A stretch of 64,000 nucleotides of DNA, taken from contig NZ_CP012945.1 of the NCBI RefSeq assembly GCF_001402915.1, positions 4,317,501-4,381,500 on the forward strand. Reading direction: 5' to 3'. Shown here piece after piece: positions 10,638-19,495 of the stretch. The notes beneath the pieces were generated by a model, which was not told the origin of the DNA, did not search any database, and saw only the letters and a list, made by a program, of their open reading frames with translations. Within the stretch, counting starts at the first letter, position 1. Each line of letters starts with the position of its first letter. The translations under genes were made by a program, and so were the position numbers. This stretch comes from Devosia sp. A16. Its GTDB lineage: Bacteria; Pseudomonadota; Alphaproteobacteria; Rhizobiales; Devosiaceae.

Positions 10638-10729
10638 CTTCCCTCCCCTTGAGGGGAGGGATTGAGGGAGGGGTGGTCCGGTGATCCCCGATGGACCCCC
10701 ACCCCTCCCCTCAAGGGGGAGGGGGCAAT
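10638..10729. repeat. Compound intergenic palindrome (G/C-rich family)
   Basis: About 90 bases of nested inverted repeats between the terminator at 10607 and the stop of the convergent SDR gene. A perfect stem CCCTCCCC/GGGGAGGG (loop TTGA) occupies 10641-10660. A GAGGGGTGGTCC... arm then pairs with a GGACCCCCACCCCTCCCC arm, and a final CCCCTCAAGGGGGAGGG ends it. A related palindrome is at 30874-30990, supporting a dispersed repeat family in this genome. Confidence 0.65.
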
Positions 10730-11512
10730 CTAGAGATCGATGCGCCGGAACAGCCACCAGGGCAGTTCGCGCACCACACGCATGATCAGCCGCCAGCGAC
10801 GAGGCGCGTATTGTACGGGACCACCGCGGTCCGCCGCCCGCCGCACCAGACGTGCCACCTGCTCGGCGGAGGCCAGCCGGCGCCCCGGCGGGCTGTTTGC
10901 CGTCATCGCCGTCGCCGTCGGCCCCGGCTTCACCACGACTGCCCGCGGCCCCTCGGTGCCGAACTTGCCGGCGAAGCGATGGGCAATGCCTTCGATCAGC
11001 GTCTCGACGCCGGCCTTGGTCGAGGCATAGATGAAGTTCTTCCGCCGCCCGCGATCACCGGCGACCGAACCCAGGACCACCAGCGCGCCCTGGCCCTGGG
11101 CCTCCAGCAGGTTGGCGGCAGCCAGCGCCCAAAGGGCGGTGGAGGTGTAGTTGGTCGTCATCATGCTGGCGGCGATCCGAAGGTCGGCCGCTGCCACCGA
11201 CTGCTCGGGCATGATGGCATAGGCGATGTGAAGGTGGTCGATGCCCCCCAGCTGGGCGGCGAGTGCCGGCAGGGTCGTGGCCGGATCGGCGCTGGCGAGA
11301 TCGAGCATGACCGTTTCACAGCCGCTGGCGCCGAGCTCCCGCAACGCGTCGGCAAGCCGACGCAGCCTGTCGCTGTCGCGGCCAACCAGCAGCAGCCTTG
11401 CGCCCTCGGCGGCATAGAGCCGCGCGGTGGCTTCGGCGATGCCGGAATTGGCGCCCAGGATCAGCACGCGGTGCGGCCCCGCGGCAGGGCCCTTCGATTC
11501 GAGTTCGTCCAT
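10730..11512 (-). CDS. Short-chain dehydrogenase/reductase
   Basis: A 260-residue SDR. The nucleotide site is LILGANSGIAEATARLYA, the catalytic Ser is in VVLGSVAGDRG and the Tyr/Lys pair in YASTKAG. The C-terminus is basic and hydrophobic (RRWRLIMRVVRELPWWLFRRI), suggesting membrane association. Some relatives act with an FAD enzyme in decaprenylphosphoryl-sugar epimerisation, but no such partner is next to it here. The ATG at 11512 has AAGGTG just upstream; earlier in-frame starts lack a site. Confidence 0.88.
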   Translation of the reverse strand: MDELESKGPAAGPHRVLILGANSGIAEATARLYAAEGARLLLVGRDSDRLRRLADALRELGASGCETVMLDLASADPATTLPALAAQLGGIDHLHIAYAIMPEQSVAAADLRIAASMMTTNYTSTALWALAAANLLEAQGQGALVVLGSVAGDRGRRKNFIYASTKAGVETLIEGIAHRFAGKFGTEGPRAVVVKPGPTATAMTANSPPGRRLASAEQVARLVRRAADRGGPVQYAPRRWRLIMRVVRELPWWLFRRIDL

Positions 11513-11840
11513 GCACCTTGGCTTACCAGCCATAATGAAACATGGCGTTACGGCGACGGGGCGCCCTAATCGGAGCAGGTCAGTGACGCCGCGGATGGGC
11601 GAGAGGCTCGTCTGCCGTTTCGTTGGCCAAAGCGGGAAATCGGAAAAACCGCAATGTTCCCCGTACCCATCGCGTCCGATTGACACGCGGCGTCACTGCA
11701 GGAAGGAACTCGCCAGACGCGCCTAGGTTGCGCCCCGGATGCAAGTCCGAAGACCGCGTTTCCGCCCCATTGCAGTCCTGCCCGGAACACACTGAACCCT
11801 TAGCGTTCAGCCTATCCACAGCAGATCGGGGGGCATTCCG
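11513..11840. other. Non-coding stretch, promoter region
   Basis: About 330 bases between the divergent SDR (minus) and the hypothetical gene at 11841 (plus). It must hold promoters for both. I see no RNA gene, repeat or well-supported ORF in it; frames that are open here lack ribosome sites and read like shadows. Confidence 0.5.
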
Positions 11841-12206
11841 ATGACTGCCATGACCATCCGACCGTCCATGTTGGACGATGACATCCTCAGTGCCTTCGAG
11901 CGCGAGAAAGGTCTGTTCATGGCGCGCAACAGGGTGCGGTGCGGGCACCTGCTGGTGCGCTTCGGACCGGACCGCGGCGACACCGGTTTCTCCATGAGTG
12001 CGGCCTTCACTTTCGACGAGGCCCGCAACTGGCAGCAGGTCGAGGTGACGGTGCCGTTCACGGAGCTGCATGGCGAGAGCGGCCCCGATCGTGGCCTCAT
12101 CGCGGCCTTCGGTGAGCTCGACGACGGCATCAGCGCAGCGCGCATCGCCCGGTTGTTCGCGCCATTGTCCGTCGCCCAGCGCATGGCCGGCGCACGCCGG
12201 CACTAG
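11841..12206 (+). CDS. Hypothetical protein
   Basis: A 121-residue soluble protein beginning after GGGGGGCATTCCG. No signal peptide or membrane segment. The central part (LLVRFGPDRGDTGFSMSAAFTF and WQQVEVTVPFTELHG) looks like beta strands, with an Ala-rich helical C-terminus. I do not recognise a family. The base composition is like its neighbours. Confidence 0.65.
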   Translation: MTAMTIRPSMLDDDILSAFEREKGLFMARNRVRCGHLLVRFGPDRGDTGFSMSAAFTFDEARNWQQVEVTVPFTELHGESGPDRGLIAAFGELDDGISAARIARLFAPLSVAQRMAGARRH

Positions 12207-12307
12207 GGTCCTTTATACGCACGCCTTGCGTGGGTCGGCATACCGACCCCGTCCCGGGGCGTGCACCTGCAACCGAAGGTGGCTGCCAAGGCGGCCGGGG
12301 AGCACAG

Positions 12308-12532
12308 ATGAAAACCTGCTGGTTCATCGTCATCGAGAGCATGGGCTCGTGGTGGGTCGACTGCGAGGGCAAGGCCTATGGTCCGTTCTCCTCGCGTGAG
12401 GAGGCACAGAGCGAAGCGCGGCGCATCGCCATCACCTATGGCGACGGCCAGCGCCGTTCCGAAGTGTTCGCGCCCACCGACCATGGGTCGCATCGACTGA
12501 TCTGGAAGGGCCCTGTTCCAACGGCGGGCTAG
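12308..12532 (+). CDS. Small hypothetical protein (DUF2188-like fold)
   Basis: A 74-residue protein starting at the ATG at 12308, seven bases after GGGGAG. The pattern of an aromatic beta hairpin (WFIVIESMGSWWVDCEGKAY) followed by a FSSREEAQSEARRIA helix and a last strand resembles small DUF2188/YegP-type proteins; this is a fold-level impression only. Its last four bases overlap the end of the convergent gene. Confidence 0.6.
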   Translation: MKTCWFIVIESMGSWWVDCEGKAYGPFSSREEAQSEARRIAITYGDGQRRSEVFAPTDHGSHRLIWKGPVPTAG

Positions 12533-12837
12533 CGCTGGTCGTTATAGGGCTCCTTGACCGTGCCGACGCGCCGCGCCAGGGCCGAAAACGACAGCGCGCC
12601 ATCATCGGAAACCGTCGCATTGGCGATGCGGAGGAGCCGAGCCGGAAAGGCGAGGGCGTCACGCTCCGCCGGACGCAGACTCTCCACCGAGCGGTTGTCG
12701 TTGATCGCGGTCTGCTCAGCGGCACGCATCGCGTCGTCCACATCCTGTCGCGATACCAGGCCCTTGGCGACCAGCGTCTCGTGCATGGCGGCGATGGCGA
12801 GATAGAGGCCTTCGAGCTGCAGGTTGGCGGTATTCAT
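12529..12837 (-). CDS. Hypothetical helical protein
   Basis: A 102-residue, mainly helical protein. The ATG at 12837 is nine bases after AAGGG on the minus strand, whereas the upstream in-frame ATG at 12846 has no room for a site. Blocks LQLEGLYLAIAAMHETLVAKGLVS and VDDAMRAAEQTAIND look like amphipathic helices. It is convergent with the gene at 12308. No family recognised. Confidence 0.65.
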   Translation of the reverse strand: MNTANLQLEGLYLAIAAMHETLVAKGLVSRQDVDDAMRAAEQTAINDNRSVESLRPAERDALAFPARLLRIANATVSDDGALSFSALARRVGTVKEPYNDQR

Positions 12838-12904
12838 TGCACGCATCCCTTGTCCGCATATGAAAGAGGCGGGCCGCGGCCCGCCCCTCAGGGTGCGCTC
12901 ATCC

Positions 12905-12982
12905 TCAGCGGATGAACAGCACGATGATGATGATCAGCCAGATCGGAACGCCCAGCAGCCAGAGTCCAAGTCCTCTCAGCAT
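12905..12982 (-). CDS. 25-residue membrane microprotein
   Basis: A very short gene (25 codons plus stop) with an ideal ribosome site, AAGGAG seven bases before ATG on the minus strand. The peptide is one hydrophobic helix: basic MLRG start, then GLWLLGVPIWLIIIIVLF and a final IR. It lies 11 bases downstream of the 304-residue membrane protein gene and another microprotein precedes that gene, so the three form a compact operon. Function unknown; it may be a membrane subunit or modulator. Confidence 0.65.
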   Translation of the reverse strand: MLRGLGLWLLGVPIWLIIIIVLFIR

Positions 12983-12993
12983 TTTGCTTCTCC

Positions 12994-13908
12994 TTATCGT
13001 GCGCGCCGGAACACGGTGCGGAACATCGTGCCCTGATCACGGTGATTGCCGCCCATCTGGGCTGCCCAGAACGCACCGACCGCACCGATCAGCAGCGCCG
13101 CGGCGGTGAGGAACGCGCCCACGATGCCGGCCTTGCGAGCGGTCTCCGCGACGGCGGCAGCATCTGCCTTGGCCTTGTCGACGGCAGCCAGCACCTCGGT
13201 CACCCGAGCATTGGCCTCATCCTGGGTAAGGCCGGTATTGCTGGCCACGATCTGGGCCAGGTAAGCCTTGTCGGGGTCGCTGACCGAGCCGGCGATGGCC
13301 CCCTGAGCAAGGATGCGTCCGGTTTCGGCGCGAACGGCGGTCGAATCTGCAGCGGGAGCGGCTGTGGTGGCGGTGGGCGACGGCCGGAACAATTGGTCCA
13401 CGAAATAGGCGTTCGGATCGACGGCGCTCTGGGCATCGTCGGCCACGGTCGCGGCCGCGTTGGTGAGCGTCGACGCCGCCGCGCCAACGGCATTTGCTGC
13501 GGCACTGATGCCGCCGACGGCAATGAGCCCGCCGATCACCAGGGCACCCGCCCACACCAGCAGCCCGTGCGCTCCGTCGCGCAGATCCGCCTCGTCCTCC
13601 GTCGCATCATGGTGACGCCGGCGCAGGCGACCAGTGAGGTAGGCGCCAGCCATGAAGCTCGAGACTTCCACCCAGATCAGCCAGGTGGCCGCGGCGATAG
13701 CGATCCAGATCATCGGTACATCCGGGCCCGCGTGGAAGTTGACGAAGCTCAGTCCGATGGCCGAGCCGAAACTCAGCAGCACCAGCGAGATCGCCGAGGC
13801 GAGCACGATGCCGGCGATAATTGCCGGCCAATCGACATAGGAGCTGTTGTCCGGCTTGGCGACAGGCGCAGCCGTGACAATGACATCTGTTTCACTTGGA
13901 ATGGTCAT
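12994..13908 (-). CDS. Multi-pass membrane protein of unknown function
   Basis: A 304-residue inner-membrane protein. Hydrophobic segments are visible at about residues 28-55 (WPAIIAGIVLASAISLVLLS), 65-95, 115-140 and near the C-terminus (GIVGAFLTAAALLIGAVGAFWAA); a long Ala/Asp-rich soluble region with a predicted coiled coil (residues about 145-260) lies between. Proteins of this kind are found in many Hyphomicrobiales near stress genes but have no established role. Flanked by two microprotein genes in the same direction. Confidence 0.8.
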   Translation of the reverse strand: MTIPSETDVIVTAAPVAKPDNSSYVDWPAIIAGIVLASAISLVLLSFGSAIGLSFVNFHAGPDVPMIWIAIAAATWLIWVEVSSFMAGAYLTGRLRRRHHDATEDEADLRDGAHGLLVWAGALVIGGLIAVGGISAAANAVGAAASTLTNAAATVADDAQSAVDPNAYFVDQLFRPSPTATTAAPAADSTAVRAETGRILAQGAIAGSVSDPDKAYLAQIVASNTGLTQDEANARVTEVLAAVDKAKADAAAVAETARKAGIVGAFLTAAALLIGAVGAFWAAQMGGNHRDQGTMFRTVFRRAR

Positions 13909-13918
13909 GGCGTCGCCC

Positions 13919-13993
13919 TTACCTCAGCCCGAAGAAGGACAGGACAGCCAGGATGACGACCACCAGGCCAACGAGGTAGATGATCCCGTTCAT
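13919..13993 (-). CDS. 24-residue membrane microprotein
   Basis: A 24-codon gene, MNGIIYLVGLVVVILAVLSF followed by FGLR, forming a single transmembrane helix with a basic C-terminus. GGAG lies about ten bases ahead of the ATG. It ends ten bases before the start of the 304-residue membrane protein gene. Similar 24-residue peptides are, from memory, common in rhizobial genomes and usually left unannotated. Confidence 0.6.
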   Translation of the reverse strand: MNGIIYLVGLVVVILAVLSFFGLR

Positions 13994-14071
13994 TTTTCTT
14001 GTTCTCCATGACGCGGTTGGTCACAGAAAAGTGCGCAAGAGAACGAATGGTTGCCTTGATCCTGCAAATTT

Positions 14072-14476
14072 CTAGCCGTCGCCGCCCGTACGACGGTCGA
14101 TCTCTTCGATGGCCTGCTGATCGTTCTCGACCCGCTGGGCGATCATGTTGCGCAGCTTGCGTAACTCGTGACCGTTGAGCTGCTCGGCGCCGATCAGTCG
14201 GTTGTCGGCCTTGCGAATCGCCAGGATCAGGTCGTCGAGCTTGGCCTGCACCGCCTCGCCATCGCGGTTCTGCGTATGCTGCACCACGAACACCATCAGG
14301 AAGGTGATGATGGTAGTGGCGGTGTTGATCACCAACTGCCAGGTCTCGGAGAAATCGAACAGCGGACCGCTGACTGCCCACAGCAGCACCAGCCCGCAGG
14401 CAACGCTGAAGGTCAGCGGCTTGCCGGCTCCCCGAGAAACAAGATTGGAGAATCGATCGAACAGTCCAGCAGCCAT
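14072..14476 (-). CDS. Low-affinity iron permease family protein
   Basis: A 134-residue protein with the conserved blocks FDRFSNLVSRGAGKPLTF, FSETWQLVINTATTIITFL and MVFVVQHTQNRDGEAVQAKL. These match the bacterial low-affinity iron permease-like family (PF04120, related to yeast Fet4). Two or three transmembrane helices are followed by a soluble helical tail. Actual iron transport by the bacterial members is not well established. The gene leads the leftward group of membrane proteins. Confidence 0.88.
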   Translation of the reverse strand: MAAGLFDRFSNLVSRGAGKPLTFSVACGLVLLWAVSGPLFDFSETWQLVINTATTIITFLMVFVVQHTQNRDGEAVQAKLDDLILAIRKADNRLIGAEQLNGHELRKLRNMIAQRVENDQQAIEEIDRRTGGDG

Positions 14477-14539
14477 GGCGACACCTTGCTCAGTGGTAAG
14501 CGTGTCATCTCAAATTCCAGGATCGCCCGCCGGTTCCCG

Positions 14540-14653
14540 TCAGAGCAGGAAGCCGATCATGGTCGCCGCGGCAAGGATCAACGAGAGCAGTACGAAGGCG
14601 AAGAGCCAACTCAGCAGCTGTGTCAGTCGATGGGATGAAGACAGTGAAGACAT
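14540..14653 (-). CDS. Possible 37-residue membrane peptide
   Basis: A short frame of 37 codons: Ser-rich N-terminus (MSSLSSSHRLTQLL) followed by a hydrophobic helix (SWLFAFVLLSLILAAATMIG) ending FLL. The only upstream site is a weak GTGGA about 12 bases ahead of the ATG, so the call is tentative. It lies 64 bases upstream of the iron-permease-like gene on the same strand and could be part of its transcript. Confidence 0.4.
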   Translation of the reverse strand: MSSLSSSHRLTQLLSWLFAFVLLSLILAAATMIGFLL

Positions 14654-15146
14654 CGGCGCAAATTCCACGTTGAAGCCTATTGCGCGATCAACGCCCGGTC
14701 GCAGCGAACCAAGTGCCGCCCGCGGGGCGACGGCTCAACCGGTCTCTGCCGGACCCTAGGCCCAACGCGAGCGGGCCCATACTCACAAAGACATGTGCAA
14801 GGCCAACATGTGGAAGTCGTGCGCCCGGATCGTCGCGAACCCCAACCATCGATCCAAAAGAGCGCCGCATGTCGGCCACCCTCTCAGATCCAGAGTGCAC
14901 TTGGACCATGCCATGTGGCACGGTTTGTCGCCCGGAGCCATGCGCCCCGGAGGGGCCTACTGCGGCCGCATGCCACTGCTCACCAGCTTCCGTCCTTCAC
15001 CACTCTGCCGTCTCGGGCGGAGCGCGCCGACGTGCGTAGGTGCGTCGCGAGACCGCAGACGAAAACTCAGCTGGCAAAGCGAGCGGCTATCTCGGAACCA
15101 ACCCTCGCAACCTAGGTTCGCCTTCCACAGCAGATAGTGGAGTGGG
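14654..15146. other. Non-coding stretch of about 490 bases
   Basis: This stretch separates the leftward membrane-protein group from the rightward SDR operon. Open frames exist on both strands, but all are rich in Arg, Pro and Cys and lack ribosome sites, so I regard them as non-coding. I see no RNA gene or repeat. Promoters for both divergent groups are expected here. Confidence 0.5.
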
Positions 15147-15959
15147 ATGGTGCCAAGCAACCAGAATGCCATCAGTTTTGCCGTCGTGACGGGAGCTTCC
15201 TCCGGCATAGGGCTGGAACTGGCGCGTGTGGCGGCCGAGGGTGGATCGGACCTGCTAGTCGTTGCAGATGGCCCCGACATAGAGGCGGTTGCGACGGAGC
15301 TGGCACGCACCTCCGGTGTGCATGTCGAGTCCCTTATGGCGGATCTCGCAACCCGCGACGGTGTCGACGCGCTGCATGGCAGGTTGCGCGACCTTGCGCG
15401 TCCGATCGATGCGCTGTTTGCCAATGCCGGGCGTGGCCTTGGGCATGGCTTTCTCGACCAGGACTTCAACGAGATCGAGCGGGTGATCAACACCAACATC
15501 ATCGGCACCGTCTACCTGTTGCACAAGGTGATGGGCGATATGCGTAGCCAGGGATGGGGACGGGTGCTGATCACCGGCTCGATCGCCGGCCTGATGCCGG
15601 GCACCTACCAGGCGGTCTACAACGCGACCAAGGCCTTCATCGACAGCTTCGCCTATGCGCTTCGCGAGGAGGTGAAGGATGACGGCATCACCGTGACCGT
15701 GCTGATGCCGGGGCCGACCGACACAGACTTCTTCGAGACGGCCGACCTGCTCGACACCAAGGTCGGTGCCGGCAAAAAAGACGATCCGCGCATGGTGGCC
15801 AAGGCCGGCTACGACGCCATGCTGCGCGGCGATGGCCACGAGGTCAGCGGCTTCGCCAACAAGCTGCAGGCGATGATGACGCGGGTGCTCGGCGACAAGC
15901 AATTGGCGAAGATGCACGAGGGCATGGCCAAACCGGGCAGTGCTCCCTCGCAGCACTAA
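15147..15959 (+). CDS. Short-chain dehydrogenase/reductase
   Basis: A 270-residue SDR starting after GGAGTGGG. The cofactor loop VVTGASSGIGLELARVAA, the ANAGRGLGH segment, the catalytic Ser (LITGSIAGLMPG) and the YNATKAF Tyr/Lys motif are all present. It leads a tight operon with an SRPBCC protein (10 bases away) and a zinc dehydrogenase (12 bases further). Substrate unknown; the C-terminal part with many Lys and Met is typical of this SDR subgroup in stress clusters. Confidence 0.9.
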   Translation: MVPSNQNAISFAVVTGASSGIGLELARVAAEGGSDLLVVADGPDIEAVATELARTSGVHVESLMADLATRDGVDALHGRLRDLARPIDALFANAGRGLGHGFLDQDFNEIERVINTNIIGTVYLLHKVMGDMRSQGWGRVLITGSIAGLMPGTYQAVYNATKAFIDSFAYALREEVKDDGITVTVLMPGPTDTDFFETADLLDTKVGAGKKDDPRMVAKAGYDAMLRGDGHEVSGFANKLQAMMTRVLGDKQLAKMHEGMAKPGSAPSQH

Positions 15960-15969
15960 GGAGCGAACG

Positions 15970-16500
15970 ATGAGCACCGATCAAACCTCCGACAGCGCGC
16001 CGTTGCGAGCGCGCAAGGACGACAAGGCGGATGGCTTCACCTATGTGGGGCGGAGCGTCACGATAAATCGTCCCCGGCATGAGTTGTTCGCGTTCTGGCG
16101 CGACTTCCAGAACCTCTCCACCTTCATGGAGAACATCGAGGCTATCGAGTTCACCGGGCCCGACCGCGCCGTATGGACGGTGCGCGCACCGGCAGGCACC
16201 GAGGTGCAATTCGAGACCGAGATCGTCGACATCGTGGACGACACTTCCATCACCTGGCGCTCCACCCCGGACTCGCCGATCAAGACCGAAGGGCGCGTCA
16301 CCTTTGCCGATGCGCCCGGCAACCGGGGTACCATCGTCACGGCTGATATCGGCTACACGCCGCCGGCTGGCGATCTCGGACGGGTCGTCGCCAAGCTGTT
16401 TATGGCCGAGCCCAACATCCAGGCGCGACACGAGCTCAAGCGCTTCAAGATGCTGATGGAGGCGGGCGAGATCGCCACCCCCATCAACCATCGCAACTGA
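15970..16500 (+). CDS. SRPBCC family (START-like) protein
   Basis: A 176-residue protein beginning after AAGGAGCGAACG. The helix-grip fold is indicated by VTINRPRHELFAFWRDFQNLSTFM near residues 30-55, followed by strands and a long C-terminal helix (ARHELKRFKMLMEAGEI). Such proteins bind hydrophobic ligands or act as cyclase/dehydrase-like factors. Its position between an SDR and a zinc dehydrogenase suggests a shared hydrophobic or aldehyde substrate, which is inference. Confidence 0.88.
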   Translation: MSTDQTSDSAPLRARKDDKADGFTYVGRSVTINRPRHELFAFWRDFQNLSTFMENIEAIEFTGPDRAVWTVRAPAGTEVQFETEIVDIVDDTSITWRSTPDSPIKTEGRVTFADAPGNRGTIVTADIGYTPPAGDLGRVVAKLFMAEPNIQARHELKRFKMLMEAGEIATPINHRN

Positions 16501-16512
16501 CGGAGACCTCAC

Positions 16513-17685
16513 ATGCGCGCCCTTACCTGGCACGGCATCAATGATGTCCGGGTCGACACTGTTCCCGACCCCGAAATCATCAATCCGCGCGACGCGATCC
16601 TCAGGATCACCTCGACCGCCATCTGCGGCTCCGACCTGCATCTTTATGACGGGGTCATTCCCGGCATGAAGCAGGGCGACGTGCTGGGCCATGAATTCAT
16701 GGGTATCGTCGAAGAGGTCGGCCCGAACTCGAGCCTCGAAGTCGGGCAGCGCGTGGTAGTGCCTTTCACCATCTCATGCGGACACTGCTTCTTCTGCCAA
16801 CAGCAGCAGTTTTCGGCCTGCGACAACGGCAATCCGGTGGAAAACCAGGACGCCTCCGAGAAGCTCTACGGGCACGCCATGGGAGCGGCGTTCGGCTATT
16901 CGCACCTTACCGGCGGCTATGCCGGCGGGCAGGCGGAATATGTCCGGGTGCCATTCTCTGATGTCGGCCCGATCGTCATTCCGGATGGTCTCGACGACGA
17001 ACAGGTGCTGTTTCTCAGCGATATCCTGCCCACCGGCTGGATGGCGGCCGAGAATGCCGGCATCGGTCCCGACGACACTGTGGCGGTGTGGGGCTGCGGC
17101 CCGGTGGGCTTGTTCGCCGTGCAAAGCGCCATGATCATGGGGGCGGCGCAGGTGATCGCCATCGACCACCACCCGCACCGGCTCGAACTGGCGGCCAGAT
17201 TCGGCGCCAGGACCATCAATTTCGAGCAGACCCATGTCGACGAGGCGCTGATGGAGATGACCGGCGGGCTCGGCCCCGATGCGGTCATCGACGCGGTCGG
17301 CATGGAGGCGCACGGTTTTGCGCTCGACAATGTCGTCGACGCGGTCAAGCAGAAGGTGGGCGTCGGCGCCGATCGCGGCCACGCGCTCCGCCAGGCGATC
17401 CTCGCCGTGCGCAAGGGCGGGCGGGTATCGGTGCCGGGCGTCTATGGTGGCATGCTCGATAAGTGGCCGCTCGGGGCGATGATGGAGAAAGGCCTGGAGT
17501 TGCGCTCCGGCCAGACCCACGTGCAGCGCTATACTCGGGACCTGCTGGAGCGGATTCAGCGCGGCGAAATCGACAGCACGTTCCTCATCAGCCATTGCCT
17601 GCCGCTCGAAGAGGCTCCGACGGGCTACAAGAATTTCCGCGACAAGCAGAACGAGTGGACCAAGGTGGTGCTCAGGCCGCACTGA
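16513..17685 (+). CDS. Zinc-dependent alcohol dehydrogenase (formaldehyde-dehydrogenase-like)
   Basis: A 390-residue medium-chain dehydrogenase. Catalytic zinc ligands are in [10 protein letters not shown] and [12 protein letters not shown], the structural zinc site is C-x2-C-x2-C-x7-C in [15 protein letters not shown], and the NAD site is [15 protein letters not shown]. Length and insertions fit the glutathione-independent formaldehyde/alcohol dehydrogenase subgroup. Preceded by GGAGACCTCAC. It is the third gene of the SDR-SRPBCC operon; an aldehyde-detoxifying role under stress is a reasonable inference. Confidence 0.92.
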   Translation: MRALTWHGINDVRVDTVPDPEIINPRDAILRITSTAICGSDLHLYDGVIPGMKQGDVLGHEFMGIVEEVGPNSSLEVGQRVVVPFTISCGHCFFCQQQQFSACDNGNPVENQDASEKLYGHAMGAAFGYSHLTGGYAGGQAEYVRVPFSDVGPIVIPDGLDDEQVLFLSDILPTGWMAAENAGIGPDDTVAVWGCGPVGLFAVQSAMIMGAAQVIAIDHHPHRLELAARFGARTINFEQTHVDEALMEMTGGLGPDAVIDAVGMEAHGFALDNVVDAVKQKVGVGADRGHALRQAILAVRKGGRVSVPGVYGGMLDKWPLGAMMEKGLELRSGQTHVQRYTRDLLERIQRGEIDSTFLISHCLPLEEAPTGYKNFRDKQNEWTKVVLRPH

Positions 17686-17766
17686 GCACGCAAGGCCCGA
17701 CGAGGATCTGTCCCCTCAACCTGCCGGCCGGGATGCAGCTCGGCCCCGATACGCAACGGAGCAGTT

Positions 17767-18078
17767 ATGGCACTCTTTCACGGCTCGAAATGGACGGCGA
17801 TCCTGATCGCTGCGCTGGTCGTGGTGGGCGGGGCCTACACCATTCTCGTCGTCTCCCAGTCGGGGCTCACCGACGAGGCAGAGCCGCCTGCGGTCGGGCC
17901 ACTCGAGTCCAGCGGACAGACGATGGATCTCGCCGCTTTGCCCTGGACAATGTTCTTGCTGATCGCCACCGCGGTGCTCGGCGCGGCCATTGCCTACGGG
18001 CAATATCGCGCCTCCAAGCTGACAAGGGCCGAGCGCGAGCAGGGCGACAAAGAAGTCCCCAAGGTCTACGAGGAGTGA
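17767..18078 (+). CDS. Small two-helix membrane protein
   Basis: A 103-residue protein with two transmembrane helices, WTAILIAALVVVGGAYTILV near the N-terminus and TMFLLIATAVLGAAIAYGQ around residue 65, a periplasmic loop between them and a charged C-terminal tail. It follows the zinc dehydrogenase by 81 bases and probably belongs to the same transcript. GGAGCAGTT precedes the ATG. Family unknown. Confidence 0.7.
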   Translation: MALFHGSKWTAILIAALVVVGGAYTILVVSQSGLTDEAEPPAVGPLESSGQTMDLAALPWTMFLLIATAVLGAAIAYGQYRASKLTRAEREQGDKEVPKVYEE

Positions 18079-18335
18079 GCGGGGCGGCTCCGGCGGTGCC
18101 AATACCGGAGTCTTACCGTTGACCCGAGGATTTGGGCGACGAATTTCATCAGTTTGGCAGCCGTGGGCTCGACCTCGATTTCGGTCGCAGTTGGCTGCAA
18201 GGCGCCATCACCCTATCATAGGTTGTTGCCCAATGTTGCCGGCACGCGTCTGACTGGGCGGTCGGATCGAGGGATTTATCGCTACCCCCCGGATCTGTTG
18301 CTGCCGATGCGGAGCACAAGAGCAGGGCCACGCTC

Positions 18336-19028
18336 ATGATGACACATGTCGAGAATCGCTCCGAGGCGCGCCTATTGACCGATCGTCTGGTCAAGGGCGT
18401 CACGCGGGGAAGCCGCCACGGGCGGCAGGAGGCGTTGTCCGAAGTCGGCGGCCAGTTGCAGATCGTCTTGGAGGGAGCGGTATTGCGCCAGCGTTTCCTG
18501 CCGGATGGTCGGTGCCAAACGGTTGCGGTGTACCACCGCGACGACGTGATCAACCTCTCGCGCTTCGTGCATCACGGCGCCGCCGAGACCGATCTTCTGG
18601 TGGCGCTGAAGGGGGCGGTCGTGGGTACGGTCAATCCGGAGGAGGTCGAGCGGCTGAGGCGCCTGTCCCTGAGGGGCGTCGACGGAATGGCCGCCTTGGT
18701 GCTGCGGGAGCTCGCCATCAGCCAGGAGCGGCTGGTTTCCCTCGGGCGGCGAAGCGCCACCGAGGCGATGGCGCATTTCATGTGCGAGACGCTGCTGCGC
18801 AGCCGCCGGCCGAGCGACAATTGCCCGGAACTCAGCTGCAGCCTGGCCATGTCCCAGGATACCATGGGCACCGTCCTCGGCCTCTCCAGCGTTCATGTGA
18901 ACCGGACATTGCAGGAGCTGCGCCAGTTGCACCTGGCCGACCACAGCAATTTCGAACTGGTGATCTACGATTTCGACAGGCTGGCCTTCATCGGCGGTTT
19001 CGACGACGGCTACCTGACGCCGGTATGA
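18336..19028 (+). CDS. Crp/Fnr family transcriptional regulator
   Basis: A 230-residue regulator. The N-terminal cyclic-nucleotide-binding-like beta roll covers about residues 35-130 (GQLQIVLEGAVLRQRFLPDG), followed by a long helix and a C-terminal winged helix with SQDTMGTVLGLSSVHVNRTL. There is no cluster of N-terminal cysteines, so it is not an oxygen-sensing Fnr with an iron-sulfur cluster. It follows the SDR-SRPBCC-dehydrogenase group and may control it. Two ATG codons adjoin at 18336; the first is used here. Confidence 0.88.
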   Translation: MMTHVENRSEARLLTDRLVKGVTRGSRHGRQEALSEVGGQLQIVLEGAVLRQRFLPDGRCQTVAVYHRDDVINLSRFVHHGAAETDLLVALKGAVVGTVNPEEVERLRRLSLRGVDGMAALVLRELAISQERLVSLGRRSATEAMAHFMCETLLRSRRPSDNCPELSCSLAMSQDTMGTVLGLSSVHVNRTLQELRQLHLADHSNFELVIYDFDRLAFIGGFDDGYLTPV

Positions 19029-19061
19029 GCGGGCGTCGCCTGCCGACGGCGGCAAGAGGCG

Positions 19062-19247
19062 TTAGCCAACGACCTTTCGCAGCATCTCGGTGAGGGGCGA
19101 GGCCTTGTCGAGCAACTGGAACTCCCGACCGACGACCCGCGTCTGGTCGATGACCTCCTCCGAGAAGGTGACCGAGATCACTTTAAGCTTGCCCTTTTCG
19201 GTCTGGTCGTCGAAGGCGATGGCGAACGGGCCGGTGATTTTCAGCAT
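19062..19247 (-). CDS. Small hypothetical protein
   Basis: A 61-residue acidic/basic-balanced protein starting at an ATG with AGGTCG nine bases upstream. The sequence alternates strands and charges (FAIAFDDQTEKGKLKVISVTF) and looks protein-like rather than a shadow, but I know no family. It is convergent with the Crp/Fnr gene and stands alone. Confidence 0.45.
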   Translation of the reverse strand: MLKITGPFAIAFDDQTEKGKLKVISVTFSEEVIDQTRVVGREFQLLDKASPLTEMLRKVVG

Positions 19248-19495
19248 CTGCGAACGACCTGATTGCTGCTGGAGCAGGAGGCGGCCGGCTCGGGCGCTCG
19301 GCGGGTCCTCATATAAAATCTAGGGTCGGCGTCTTGGTTCCTTCACCCGGACTGAACCGACTCGCGTTCGCCGCGGCGGCCTGACGAAGCGCTGTGGGCG
19401 AGCGCTCCGGAGGCGTCTCGGGGGACGACTTAGGCGCCGACTGTCATGGGTGGTGGGCTATCACCCATGCGATCGCGATTCGGGGAGAAGGTGCT

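Noticed and set aside
14793-15137. A 114-codon frame in the long intergenic region
   Set aside because: Arg/Cys/His-rich composition, no ribosome site and no similarity; treated as non-coding.
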